From positions 1 through 64,000 of the forward strand of contig NZ_LVYV01000034.1 in assembly GCF_001618955.1 (NCBI RefSeq): DNA of 64,000 nucleotides, read 5' to 3'. The DNA comes from Tardiphaga robiniae. Lineage in GTDB: Bacteria > Pseudomonadota > Alphaproteobacteria > Rhizobiales > Xanthobacteraceae. The notes beneath the pieces are model-generated. The model made no database searches and was not told the DNA's origin. It was given only the letters and a program-made list of their open reading frames with translations. The position numbers and the translations under genes were made by a program. Numbering within the stretch: position 1 is the first letter of the stretch; every line of letters starts with the position of its first letter. Below are positions 6,595 to 14,926 of the stretch, piece after piece.

Positions 6595-9204
6595 CTACGA
6601 CTTCCCGAACCTCTTCTGCAATTCCGGAAAAATCCGGTCCGGCTTGAACGGCACCTGTGTAAACCGGATGCCGGTGGCGTCGAACAGTGCGTTGCCCAAG
6701 GCGGCCGCAACGGGATTATACGGGCTTTCGCTCATCGACTTCGCACCCAATGGGCCGATCGCATCATAGGTATCGGCGAAATACACGTCAGTCCGCGGCA
6801 CGTCCGCGAACGACGGCAAATGATAGTCGCGGAATTTCGGATTGACGACGCGGCCGCGTTCGTCGATCACCATCTCCTCATAGAGCGTCGCCCCGAGCGA
6901 TTGCGCGACGCCGCCTTCGATCTGGCCGCGGAGCTGCATCGGATTGGCGACGGCGCCAGCGTCCGCAGCCTGCACGCTCTTGAGAACCCTGATCGCACCG
7001 GTACCCTTGTTCACCGCCACGCGAAATCCCTGGACGTTGAAGGCGACCGAACGCGGGGTGCCACCCGACGTTCCGGTGGCGCTGCGTGCGTTGCTGTCCG
7101 CCTGCATCGCCGCCACCAGCTTTTGCGCCGCGTCATGGGTGGCTTTGCCAGCGACGAATGTGCCGGCGCTGCCATAGGCGCCGGTGTCGTGGCCGCCGTT
7201 CCTCGTATCGGACTGGCGCAGATGAATCTGCTCCACAGTGCAGCCAAGCGTCGTGGCGGCGATCTGCCGGTGCACCGTCGCGGTGCCATTGCCGAATTCG
7301 GCGGTGCCGACCGTGAGATCGTAACCGCCGTCGTCGCGTTTGGTGATGACGACTTCGGCGATGTGGCCCTGCGGCGGCACGGTGTCGATCATGGTGAGCG
7401 CGATGCCGTCGCCGATCAGCCAGTTGTCATCGAGATCGTGCTTCGTCTTCACCTGCATCGCGCGCTCGACCAGATCGAGGCACTGGTCGAGGCCGTAACT
7501 GCCGATTGTCACGTCGTCATAATGCGTGCCGGCTGGCGACAGCATGGGATCGCCGGGCTTGATGACGTTGTGCCGGCGGAAATCATACGGGCTGATGCCG
7601 AGCTGCGCGGCGAGATTGTCGATGGCGGCTTCCACCGCGAACAGCGTCTGCGGCAGGCCGTAGCCGCGAAACGCACCGGCCGGCACCGTGTTGGTATAGG
7701 CGACGACAGCATCGACCTTCTTGTTGGTGCAGTTATAGACGCCGAGCGATTCGCCGCAGGCGTGAAACAGCACCGGGCCCGCATGATTGCCATAGGCGCC
7801 AGTGTTGGAAAGCACGTCGAGCTGCAATGCGGTGAGCTTGCCGTGCTTGTCGGCGCCGGCCTTGACCGTGACGCGCATCGGATGACGCGTCGATGTGGCG
7901 ATGAATTGCTCCTCGCGGGTCAGTTCCCATTTCACCGGGCGGCCGGTCTTGAGCGCGGCCAGCGCGAGAATGTCTTCGACGAACATCTCCTGCTTGCCGC
8001 CGAAGCCGCCGCCGACGCGTTCGCAGAACACGCGGACCTTGTCGGAGGGAAGGCCATAGAGCTGCGCAAGTGCACGCCGCGTCAGGAACGGCGTCTGCGT
8101 GCTGGAGCGCACGTTCAACACGCCGTCTGCATCGAGCCACGCCATGCCGCCATGGGTCTCGAGATGGCCGTGCTGCACGCGTTGCGTGGTGAATGTGCCC
8201 TCATAGGTGGCGGCCGACGCCGCCAGTGCCGCCGCGACATCGCCGAATTCGCCGTGTGTTTCGGCGATGACGTTGCGTGCCGCATCGCTGACGCGATGTG
8301 TAGGCGTCTTGTCGGGGTGAATGATCGGTGCGCCGGGCGCGATGGCGGCAGCGGGATCGAATACCGCGGGCAGGATGTCATAGACGACGTCGATGCGGCG
8401 GCAAGCTTCCTCGGCTATCGCTTCGCTTTCCGCGACCACGGCTACAACCTTCTGGCCGATGAAGCGCGCGACATCGTCGAGCACCCGCGTATCCTCGGGA
8501 TCCATTGCATCGATCTCGTGGCGCGCGGTCGAGAACAGCGTGGCCGGAGTATCCGCATGGGTCAAGACCGCATGAACACCCGGCATGGCGCGCGCTACGG
8601 ACGTGTCGATGGAGACGACACGCGCATGCGGATGTGGTGAGCGCAGCATCTTGAGATGCAGCAAGCGGTCCATGGTGACGTCAAATGTGTAGCGCGCCTT
8701 GCCCGTCACCACCTGGGGACCAGCGGGGGCGGGCAGGTTGCGGCCGAAGGCGGTGCCGGGCTCGGCGTCTTCCACATTGGACTTGCCATCGAGTGCGTCT
8801 TCGATCGCGCGATAGCCCGTGCAGCGACACAGATTGCCTTTCAACGCCGCTCCGAGATCGGCACGCTGTGCCTGATTGAGCGACGCGCAGGTCACAATCA
8901 TGCCGGATGTGCAGAAGCCGCACTGGAATCCCTGTGCGTCCAGGAACGCCTGCTGCATCGGATGGATGCCGCCGTCGGACGCGAGACCTTCGATGGTGGT
9001 GACGGCATGACCTTCGGCGCGAAATGCCGGGATGATGCAGCTATGCACCGGCTCGCCATCGAGCAGCACGGTGCAGGCGCCGCAGTCGCCGGCATCGCAG
9101 CCTTTCTTGACGCCGAAATGGCCGAGCTCGCGCAGGAAGGTGCGCAGACATTGGCCGGCTTGCGGTTGCTGCGAAAAGCTGTGGCCGTTGATCTCGAAAC
9201 TCAT
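6595..9204 (-). CDS. Xanthine dehydrogenase, fused 2Fe-2S and molybdopterin subunits (XdhD type)
   Basis: An 869-residue Mo hydroxylase in which the iron-sulfur subunit (residues 1 to about 140) is fused to the molybdopterin subunit. The two clusters are visible as C36/C41/C44/C56 and C95/C98/C126/C128. The Mo part has [25 protein letters not shown] and the catalytic glutamate in SMSESPYNP (E826). E. coli XdhD has this arrangement, whereas classic XdhA carries FeS plus FAD. The FAD subunit is the preceding gene, overlapping by ATGA. Substrate is probably xanthine/hypoxanthine from context. No xdhC chaperone gene is in the window. Confidence 0.92.
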   Translation of the reverse strand: MSFEINGHSFSQQPQAGQCLRTFLRELGHFGVKKGCDAGDCGACTVLLDGEPVHSCIIPAFRAEGHAVTTIEGLASDGGIHPMQQAFLDAQGFQCGFCTSGMIVTCASLNQAQRADLGAALKGNLCRCTGYRAIEDALDGKSNVEDAEPGTAFGRNLPAPAGPQVVTGKARYTFDVTMDRLLHLKMLRSPHPHARVVSIDTSVARAMPGVHAVLTHADTPATLFSTARHEIDAMDPEDTRVLDDVARFIGQKVVAVVAESEAIAEEACRRIDVVYDILPAVFDPAAAIAPGAPIIHPDKTPTHRVSDAARNVIAETHGEFGDVAAALAASAATYEGTFTTQRVQHGHLETHGGMAWLDADGVLNVRSSTQTPFLTRRALAQLYGLPSDKVRVFCERVGGGFGGKQEMFVEDILALAALKTGRPVKWELTREEQFIATSTRHPMRVTVKAGADKHGKLTALQLDVLSNTGAYGNHAGPVLFHACGESLGVYNCTNKKVDAVVAYTNTVPAGAFRGYGLPQTLFAVEAAIDNLAAQLGISPYDFRRHNVIKPGDPMLSPAGTHYDDVTIGSYGLDQCLDLVERAMQVKTKHDLDDNWLIGDGIALTMIDTVPPQGHIAEVVITKRDDGGYDLTVGTAEFGNGTATVHRQIAATTLGCTVEQIHLRQSDTRNGGHDTGAYGSAGTFVAGKATHDAAQKLVAAMQADSNARSATGTSGGTPRSVAFNVQGFRVAVNKGTGAIRVLKSVQAADAGAVANPMQLRGQIEGGVAQSLGATLYEEMVIDERGRVVNPKFRDYHLPSFADVPRTDVYFADTYDAIGPLGAKSMSESPYNPVAAALGNALFDATGIRFTQVPFKPDRIFPELQKRFGKS

Positions 9205-10022
9205 GGCCTGATGCTCCGCAGCTCGGCGCGGATTTCTTCCGCGAGCCGCAGCGTCATCTGCTTGCGCCAGGCCGGTTTGCCGTGAACGTCGTCGTGATAG
9301 AGGTTGTCCGGAACCCGGTCGAGGATTGCTTCTTCGAGCGTATCGGCATCGGGAAGTGCCGGAAGCACGATGCGGACAGGATGCTTCGTCGATGCCGTGA
9401 TCGTCAGCCGCAAGCCATCCTCATCAAGGCTTCCTATCAGCAGCGCAGCAGATCGCCCGACCGGCGTCAGCGAGATCTGCCGAAACGCCGAGCGTCGTTT
9501 GAAGGCTGCAAGCGGAATGGCGATGCTGCGCAGGAGATCGCCTGAGTGCAGCACATTGCTTTGATTGCCGGTGACGAAGTCCACGACATCGATCGTGTCT
9601 ACGCTGCCATCCGCCTTCCAGATCGTGCAGCGGCCATCGAGCGCTGCGGTGAGGGCGATCATCGGGCCGGCGGGCAGCGACATGCAGAGATTGCCACCGA
9701 CCGTTGCGGTCTTCCAGATCTTGAAGGAAGCGAGAAAGGCGCGGCAACATTGATTGATAAGCGGCGACGCGATCCAGTCGGGCGGGCAGGGCAGCGCGTC
9801 GAGCTGTGCGACCGTGCATGTCGCGGCGATCTGCAATTCGCTGTCGGTGATGGTGAGGGCCGGCCATTTGAGATCGGTGAGGTCGATCAGCCGCGTCAGG
9901 TGGGTCTGCGGTTCGGAAAAAAGCCAGGTGCCCCCGGCGAGCCATGCATCCCCGGCACTCCATGTCGGTAGCTGTTCCCGCGTCTGCGGGCGGGCGACGG
10001 ACGTGACCGTATTCAAATCCAT
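9201..10022 (-). CDS. FAD-binding subunit of xanthine dehydrogenase (YgfM-like)
   Basis: A 273-residue FAD-binding protein of the CoxM/YgfM type that passes electrons from the 2Fe-2S centres to NAD or another acceptor. Visible FAD motifs are AWLAGGTWLFSEP (pyrophosphate loop) and KTATVGGNLCMSLPAGPM (second FAD loop, the equivalent of TIGGN). It is the first gene of a two-gene minus-strand operon and its stop overlaps the start of the xdhD-like gene (ATGA). A sigma-54-type element lies 54-71 bases upstream. The length is near the usual 260-290 residues. Confidence 0.9.
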   Translation of the reverse strand: MDLNTVTSVARPQTREQLPTWSAGDAWLAGGTWLFSEPQTHLTRLIDLTDLKWPALTITDSELQIAATCTVAQLDALPCPPDWIASPLINQCCRAFLASFKIWKTATVGGNLCMSLPAGPMIALTAALDGRCTIWKADGSVDTIDVVDFVTGNQSNVLHSGDLLRSIAIPLAAFKRRSAFRQISLTPVGRSAALLIGSLDEDGLRLTITASTKHPVRIVLPALPDADTLEEAILDRVPDNLYHDDVHGKPAWRKQMTLRLAEEIRAELRSIRP

Positions 10023-10075
10023 AGGGCGGTTATGCTTTCACTCGGCAATGACCCCTTGAAGTATCATCGTGAACC

Positions 10076-10093
10076 TTGCAAGACCGACGCCAA
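10076..10093 (-). promoter_or_regulatory. Candidate sigma-54 promoter for the xanthine dehydrogenase operon
   Basis: The minus strand reads TTGGCGT-CGGT-CTTGCAA, with GG and GC ten bases apart. The -12 half TTGCA is consensus and the -24 half TTGGCGT differs slightly from TGGCACG. The predicted start near 10066 leaves about 44 bases of leader before 10022. Confidence 0.6.
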
Positions 10094-10142
10094 GTCGAGG
10101 GTAAGCCTAGACCGATCTTGAGCAGATCGAAGTATTCGCGGC

Positions 10143-10158
10143 TGGTCCCTGAATTGCA
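10143..10158 (+). promoter_or_regulatory. Candidate sigma-54 promoter for the 8-oxoguanine deaminase-like gene
   Basis: TGGTCCC-TGAA-TTGCA has the obligatory GG-N10-GC spacing and a consensus -12 half. The -24 half keeps TGG but diverges afterwards. The predicted start near 10169 gives a short leader that still contains the GAAGGAG ribosome-binding site before 10190. It is back to back with the element at 10076-10093. Confidence 0.5.
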
Positions 10159-10189
10159 AGGTCGGGTCCATGACCGAAGGAGATGAGCC

Positions 10190-11539
10190 ATGACAGAAAC
10201 GCAGGCCACCTGGATCAAAGATCCGCTCGGTATTTTTGCCGAGGGGGCCGAGCGCGGTGTTATCATCAAGGGCGGCCGGATCGTCGAACTGGTGCCGGCC
10301 GGCGGCCAGCCGGCGACAGCGGATTTGGCGGTCTACGATGCTGGCGCCCATGTGGTGCTGCCGGGACTGATCAATACGCATCATCACTTCTATCAGACGC
10401 TGACCCGCGCATTGCCGGCGGCGCTGGATCGCGAGCTGTTTCCCTGGCTGCAGGCCCTCTACCCGGTCTGGGCGCGGTTGACGCCGGAAAATCTCCATCT
10501 CGGCGTCAGCGTGGCGATGTCGGAATTGCTGCTGTCGGGCTGCACCACGACTACCGATCACCACTATGTGTTTCCTGTCGGGCTCGAGCAGTCCGTCGAT
10601 ATCGAAGTGGCGGTCGCGCAACGCCTCGGCATGCGCGTGCTGCTGACGCGGGGATCGATGAACCGCTCGCAGCGCGACGGCGGCCTGCCGCCGGATAGCG
10701 TGGTGCAGGACGAGGATACGATCCTCGCCGATAGTGAACGTGTGGTGGCTAAATTCCATCAGCGCGGGGCGGATGCCATGGTGCAGATCGCACTGGCGCC
10801 GTGCTCGCCGTTTTCGGTAACGACGTCGCTGATGGCGTCGACCGCGGCGCTGGCGGACAAGCTCGATGTCCGCCTGCATACGCATCTCGGCGAGACCGAG
10901 GACGAGAACCGCTATTGCGAGGAGATCTATGGCTGCCGTCCCCTCGACTATCTCGAACAGACCGGCTGGCTGAACAGGCGCACATGGCTGGCGCATGGCA
11001 TTCATTTCAATGGGGCGGAGATGCTGCGGCTGGGCAAGGCCGGGACCACCATCAGCCATTGCTCCTGCAGCAACCAGCTTCTGGCCTCCGGTTGCTGTCC
11101 GGTCTGCGAGATGGAAGACGCGGGCGTCGGTATCGGCCTCGGCGTCGACGGCTCGGCATCGAATGACGGATCGAATCTGATGCAGGAAGTGCGCGCGGCA
11201 TTTCTGCTGCAGCGGGCGCGTTACGGCGTCGGGCGTGTGAGCCACAAGGATGCGTTACGCTGGGCGACGAAGGGCTCGGCGGCCTGTGTCGGCCGTCCGG
11301 AGCTCGGCGAGATCGCGGTCGGCAAGATGGCGGATCTCGCGCTGTTCAAGCTCGACGAGCTGCGCTTCTCCGGCCATGGCGATCCCCTGGCGGCACTCGT
11401 GCTGTGCGGTGCGCATCGCGCGGACCGGGTGATGGTCGGCGGTGCGTGGCGCGTGATCGACGGTGCGATCCCGGGGCTGGATGTCGGTGATCTGATACGC
11501 CGGCACAGTGCAGCGGCGAAGGCGATGCAGGCGGGGTAG
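10190..11539 (+). CDS. 8-oxoguanine deaminase-like amidohydrolase (449 aa)
   Basis: Zinc amidohydrolase of the AtzC/TrzA-like group that most resembles 8-oxoguanine deaminases. Reaction by family: 8-oxoguanine to urate plus ammonia, which would feed uricase. Metal-binding motifs are NTHHHFYQ (H64-H66 region), HTHLGETEDE, HGIHF and GLGVDGSASND. The start ATG has GAAGGAG six bases before it. It is divergent from the FAD/Mo xanthine dehydrogenase genes, a grouping also seen in E. coli (xdhD-ygfM-ssnA). Guanine or another aminated heterocycle remains possible as substrate. Confidence 0.85.
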   Translation: MTETQATWIKDPLGIFAEGAERGVIIKGGRIVELVPAGGQPATADLAVYDAGAHVVLPGLINTHHHFYQTLTRALPAALDRELFPWLQALYPVWARLTPENLHLGVSVAMSELLLSGCTTTTDHHYVFPVGLEQSVDIEVAVAQRLGMRVLLTRGSMNRSQRDGGLPPDSVVQDEDTILADSERVVAKFHQRGADAMVQIALAPCSPFSVTTSLMASTAALADKLDVRLHTHLGETEDENRYCEEIYGCRPLDYLEQTGWLNRRTWLAHGIHFNGAEMLRLGKAGTTISHCSCSNQLLASGCCPVCEMEDAGVGIGLGVDGSASNDGSNLMQEVRAAFLLQRARYGVGRVSHKDALRWATKGSAACVGRPELGEIAVGKMADLALFKLDELRFSGHGDPLAALVLCGAHRADRVMVGGAWRVIDGAIPGLDVGDLIRRHSAAAKAMQAG

Positions 11540-11552
11540 TGCTTACTTTCTT

Positions 11553-11795
11553 CCCCTCTCCTCCAGCGAAGCGAAGCTTCGCGCAGTGGGAGAGGTTGGA
11601 TCGAACATGCAAAGCATGTTCGAGACGGGAGAGGGGGCGCCACAAGCGCCGGAGTTTGCGGCTCCCCCTCTCCCGCCTTCGCTTCGCCATAGCCGATGCC
11701 TTGCATCGGCGTCTCTTTTCCAACAACGGCGGCCGGAGGCCGCCTACGCACCCTCTCCCGCCAAGCGAAGCTTCGCTTCGCCTGGGGGAGAGGGG
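11553..11795. repeat. Intergenic palindromic element, CCCCTCTCC family (copy 4)
   Basis: Bounded by CCCCTCTCC at 11553 and GGAGAGGGG ending at 11795. Internal hairpins include CGAAGCTTCG, GAACATGCAAAGCATGTTC and GATGCCTTGCATC. It fills the space between the convergent deaminase and BMP genes. Stem motifs resemble copies 1-3 but the inner hairpins differ, so it may be a second subfamily. Confidence 0.72.
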
Positions 11796-11810
11796 ACGAC
11801 AGCGTCCGCC

Positions 11811-12890
11811 TTACTTCCCCGGAATCTTGTCGTCGATGCCCTTCACATAGAAGTTCATGCCGAGCACCTGGCCGGGATCGAGCGCGTCGCCGCCCTTGCA
11901 TTCCACTTCCTTGCCGTCCTGTCCCATGATCGGGCATTTGAACGGCTTCAGCGTGCCGGCGATGATCGCGGCCTCGGTGTCCATCGCCATCTTCTTCACG
12001 TCATCCGGCATGTTGGTATAGGGCGCCATCACCACCATCTTTTCTTTCAGGCCCGCCCAGGTGTCTTCCGACTTCCAGGTGCCATCGAGCGCCGCCTTGA
12101 CGCGTTCGACGTAGTATGGACCCCAGTTATTGGTCACCGCGGTGAGCTGCGTCTTCGGGCCGAACTTGATCATGTCGGAGTCCTGGCCGAAGGCGAGCGC
12201 GCCGCGCTCGGAGGCGACCTGCATCGCGGCCGGCGAGTCCGTGTGCTGCATGATCACGTCGGCGCCCTGATCGAGCAGCGCCTTGGCTGCGTCGGCTTCC
12301 TTGCCGGGATCGAACCAGGTGTTGACCCAGATGATCTTGATCTTGATGTCCGGATTGATCTTCTGCGCGGCCACCATCGTGGCATTGATGCCGGAGATGA
12401 CTTCCGGGATCGGGAACGAGCCGATGTAACCGAGCACGCCCTTCTTCGACATCTTGGCGGCGATCAGGCCCTGGATGTAACGGCCTTCGAAGAAGCGGCC
12501 GGAATAGCTCGACATGTTCTTGTCGCGCTTGAAGCCGGTGGCGTGTTCGAACATCACCTTGGGATGGCGCTTGGCGACCTTCAGCGTCGGATCCATATAG
12601 CCGAACGACGTGGTGAAGATGAGCTGATTGCCGGCACGCGCGAGCTGCTCGATGGAGCGCTCGGAATCCGGACCCTCACTGACATTTTCGAGATAGGTGG
12701 TCTCGATCTTGTCGCCGAACTCCTTGACGATCATCTGGCGGCCGACTTCGTGCTGATAGGTCCAGCCGAAATCGCCGACCGGGCCGATATAGACGAAGCC
12801 GACTTTCAGCTTGTCGGCGGCGACGGCTGCACCCAATCCGAGGCCGGTGGCCAGCAGTAGGGCGGCGGCTGCAAGTGCTTTCCTGTTCAT
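11811..12890 (-). CDS. BMP-family ABC transporter substrate-binding protein (359 aa)
   Basis: Periplasmic binding protein of the basic-membrane-protein (PnrA/BmpA) family, which binds purine nucleosides or related compounds in characterised members. It has a Sec signal peptide (MNRKALAAAALLLATGLGLG, cleavage near VAA-DK), then KVGFVYIGPVGDFGWTYQHE and the family stretch GYIGSFPIPEVISGINA. It is the last gene of a four-gene minus-strand operon (ATPase, two permeases, this protein). Context and family point to import of purines or ureides. Confidence 0.9.
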   Translation of the reverse strand: MNRKALAAAALLLATGLGLGAAVAADKLKVGFVYIGPVGDFGWTYQHEVGRQMIVKEFGDKIETTYLENVSEGPDSERSIEQLARAGNQLIFTTSFGYMDPTLKVAKRHPKVMFEHATGFKRDKNMSSYSGRFFEGRYIQGLIAAKMSKKGVLGYIGSFPIPEVISGINATMVAAQKINPDIKIKIIWVNTWFDPGKEADAAKALLDQGADVIMQHTDSPAAMQVASERGALAFGQDSDMIKFGPKTQLTAVTNNWGPYYVERVKAALDGTWKSEDTWAGLKEKMVVMAPYTNMPDDVKKMAMDTEAAIIAGTLKPFKCPIMGQDGKEVECKGGDALDPGQVLGMNFYVKGIDDKIPGK

Positions 12891-12930
12891 ACGCGTCTCC
12901 TGTTTGCGAGATAGTCTTGCGAGAATGTCT

Positions 12931-13848
12931 TTAGCGGTCGGGCACGAATACCGTGCCCAATGCGGCCGGCGCCGTGGAGCCGCCGCTGCGGGTGCGCGAG
13001 ATCAGCACCAGCACGACGACGGTTGCGAGATAGGGCAATGCCGACATCAGTTGCGAGGGCACGCCGACGCCCCAACCCTGCGCGTGCAGTTGCAAGATCG
13101 AGACCGCGCCGAACAGATAGGCGCCGATCACGAGTCGCCCCGGCAGCCATGAGGCGAACACCACCAGCGCCAGCGCGATCCAGCCGCGGCCGGCGGTCAT
13201 GCCGGGCACGAAGAACGGCGTATAGGCCAGCGGCAGATAGGCGCCGGCGAGACCCGCGCAGCCGCCGCCGAACATCACGGCGAGGGTCCGTATCTTCAGC
13301 ACGGGATAGCCGAGCGCATGGGCGGAGACGTGATTGTCACCGATGGCGCGGAGGACCAGCCCCGCCCGGGTGCGATAGAGGAACCAGGACATGCCGATGA
13401 TCAGCGCGAGCGAGACATAGACGAAGGCGTCTTCGCCGAACAGGATCTTGCCGACAAAGGGGAGTGTGGTCAGGCCGGGAATGTACAGCCGCGGCGCGGT
13501 GGCGATGCGCTCGCCGACGAAGCCGGCGCCGATCAGGCCGGAAACGCCGACGCCCAGAATGGTCAGCGCCAGACCGGTGGCGACCTGATTGACGGCGAGG
13601 CCAAGCGTCATCAGTGCAAATACCAGCGAAAGGACAACGCCCGCGAGAATCCCACACAGCGCACCGATGAGCGTCGAGCCGGTGGCCCAGGCGCCCGCAA
13701 AGCCGCAGGCTGCGCCGACGATCATCATGCCTTCGACGCCGAGATTGAGCACGCCGGCGCGCTCCACCAGCAGCTCGCCGGAGGCGGCGAGCAGCAGCGG
13801 TGTCGAGGCCGCGAGTACGGCAAGGATGATGGCTTCAAGCAGCTCCAT
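12931..13848 (-). CDS. ABC transporter permease, BMP/nucleoside type (305 aa)
   Basis: Inner-membrane permease of the RbsC-like (BPD_transp_2) family that pairs with the BMP binding protein. It has about eight to ten hydrophobic segments and the conserved NLGVEGMMIVGAACGF near the N-terminus. I start at the ATG at 13848 (MELLEAI), where the family begins. The frame is open further upstream but there it overlaps the other permease. The chosen start overlaps the upstream permease stop by 14 bases, which indicates translational coupling. Confidence 0.9.
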   Translation of the reverse strand: MELLEAIILAVLAASTPLLLAASGELLVERAGVLNLGVEGMMIVGAACGFAGAWATGSTLIGALCGILAGVVLSLVFALMTLGLAVNQVATGLALTILGVGVSGLIGAGFVGERIATAPRLYIPGLTTLPFVGKILFGEDAFVYVSLALIIGMSWFLYRTRAGLVLRAIGDNHVSAHALGYPVLKIRTLAVMFGGGCAGLAGAYLPLAYTPFFVPGMTAGRGWIALALVVFASWLPGRLVIGAYLFGAVSILQLHAQGWGVGVPSQLMSALPYLATVVVLVLISRTRSGGSTAPAALGTVFVPDR

Positions 13849-14926
13849 CGGCGGCCTTTCGCTGCGGCATGATGAGCCTGATCCGGTACAGGATGAGGCT
13901 GTCGCAGGCGAGCACATAGAACAGCAGGATACCCTGAAACACCTTGGTGATATCGAGTGGGATCTTCATGGCGATCTGCGCTTGCTCCCCGCCGATAAAT
14001 GTCAGCGCCAGGAAAAGCCCTGCAATTAGTATTCCAACCGGGTTGAGCCGTCCGAGAAATGCAACGATGATCGCGGTGAAGCCGTAGCCGGGCGAGATGC
14101 CGGGCTGCAGATGGCCGACCGGGCCGGCAACCTCGATGATCCCCGCGAGGCCGGCCAGCGCGCCGGAAATTGCGAAAGTCAGCAGCACGAGCTGGTTCGA
14201 CGAGAAGCCGCCGAAGCGCGCCGCCCGAGGTGCTGCGCCAACCACGCGAATTTCAAAACCCTTGATGGTGCGGCCGAGCAGGACGGCAGCGGCAACAACG
14301 ATCACCAGCGCGATGACCGCACCGAGATGCAGCCGTCCGCCTTCAAACAGCAAAGGCACGGTGGCGACCGGATCGAATTCGGCTGTGGTCGGGAAGTTGA
14401 AGCCGGCGGGATCGCGCCATGGACCACGGACGAGATAGTCGAGCAGCAGGTCGGCCACATAGACCAGCATCAGGCTGACCAGAATTTCGCTGGCGCCGAA
14501 GCGCACCTTGCAGAAGGCCGGGATCAACGCATAGAGCGCGCCCGCGATGGCACCGAGCAGCAGCATCGCCGGCAAGACCCAGACGCCGGCATCGGTGCCG
14601 TTGGTCTTCACCGCAAGCCAACTGCCCGCCACGGCACCGACGAGAAACTGTCCCTCTGCGCCGATATTCCAGACATTGGCGAGGTAACAAAGCGACAGGC
14701 CAATGGCGATCATCACCAGCGGCGCGGCTTTCACCGCGAGCTCCTGCAATGAATAGGCGTCGGTCAGCGGCGTGATGAAATAGACGTTGAGCGCCGCGAT
14801 CGGATTCTTGCCGATGATCACGAACAGGATGCTCATGGTCACGATGGTCAGCCCGATGGCGATAACAGGCGATACCAGCGCGATGATGGTCGATCGCTCC
14901 GCGCGCTTCTCAAGCACCAACTGCAT
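13835..14926 (-). CDS. ABC transporter permease, BMP/nucleoside type (363 aa)
   Basis: Second inner-membrane permease of the importer, longer than its partner as is usual for this family. Hydrophobic segments span most of the protein. YLANVWNIGAEGQFLVGAVAG is the family signature in the second to third membrane segments, and GLAGIIEVAGPVGHLQPG lies later. Its start overlaps the ATPase stop by 17 bases and its end overlaps the next permease by 14, so the three form a tightly packed transcript. Confidence 0.9.
   Translation of the reverse strand: MQLVLEKRAERSTIIALVSPVIAIGLTIVTMSILFVIIGKNPIAALNVYFITPLTDAYSLQELAVKAAPLVMIAIGLSLCYLANVWNIGAEGQFLVGAVAGSWLAVKTNGTDAGVWVLPAMLLLGAIAGALYALIPAFCKVRFGASEILVSLMLVYVADLLLDYLVRGPWRDPAGFNFPTTAEFDPVATVPLLFEGGRLHLGAVIALVIVVAAAVLLGRTIKGFEIRVVGAAPRAARFGGFSSNQLVLLTFAISGALAGLAGIIEVAGPVGHLQPGISPGYGFTAIIVAFLGRLNPVGILIAGLFLALTFIGGEQAQIAMKIPLDITKVFQGILLFYVLACDSLILYRIRLIMPQRKAADGAA

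Noticed and set aside
6484-8640. A 718-codon open frame on the plus strand
   Set aside because: It runs antisense through the xanthine dehydrogenase gene. The minus-strand protein has complete 2Fe-2S and Mo motifs, while the plus frame is Arg/His-rich and matches nothing I know. Long antisense frames are normal in GC-rich DNA.
10023-10189. Purine riboswitch before the deaminase-like gene
   Set aside because: No conserved purine-aptamer core or paired loops could be found. The two sigma-54 elements explain the region better.
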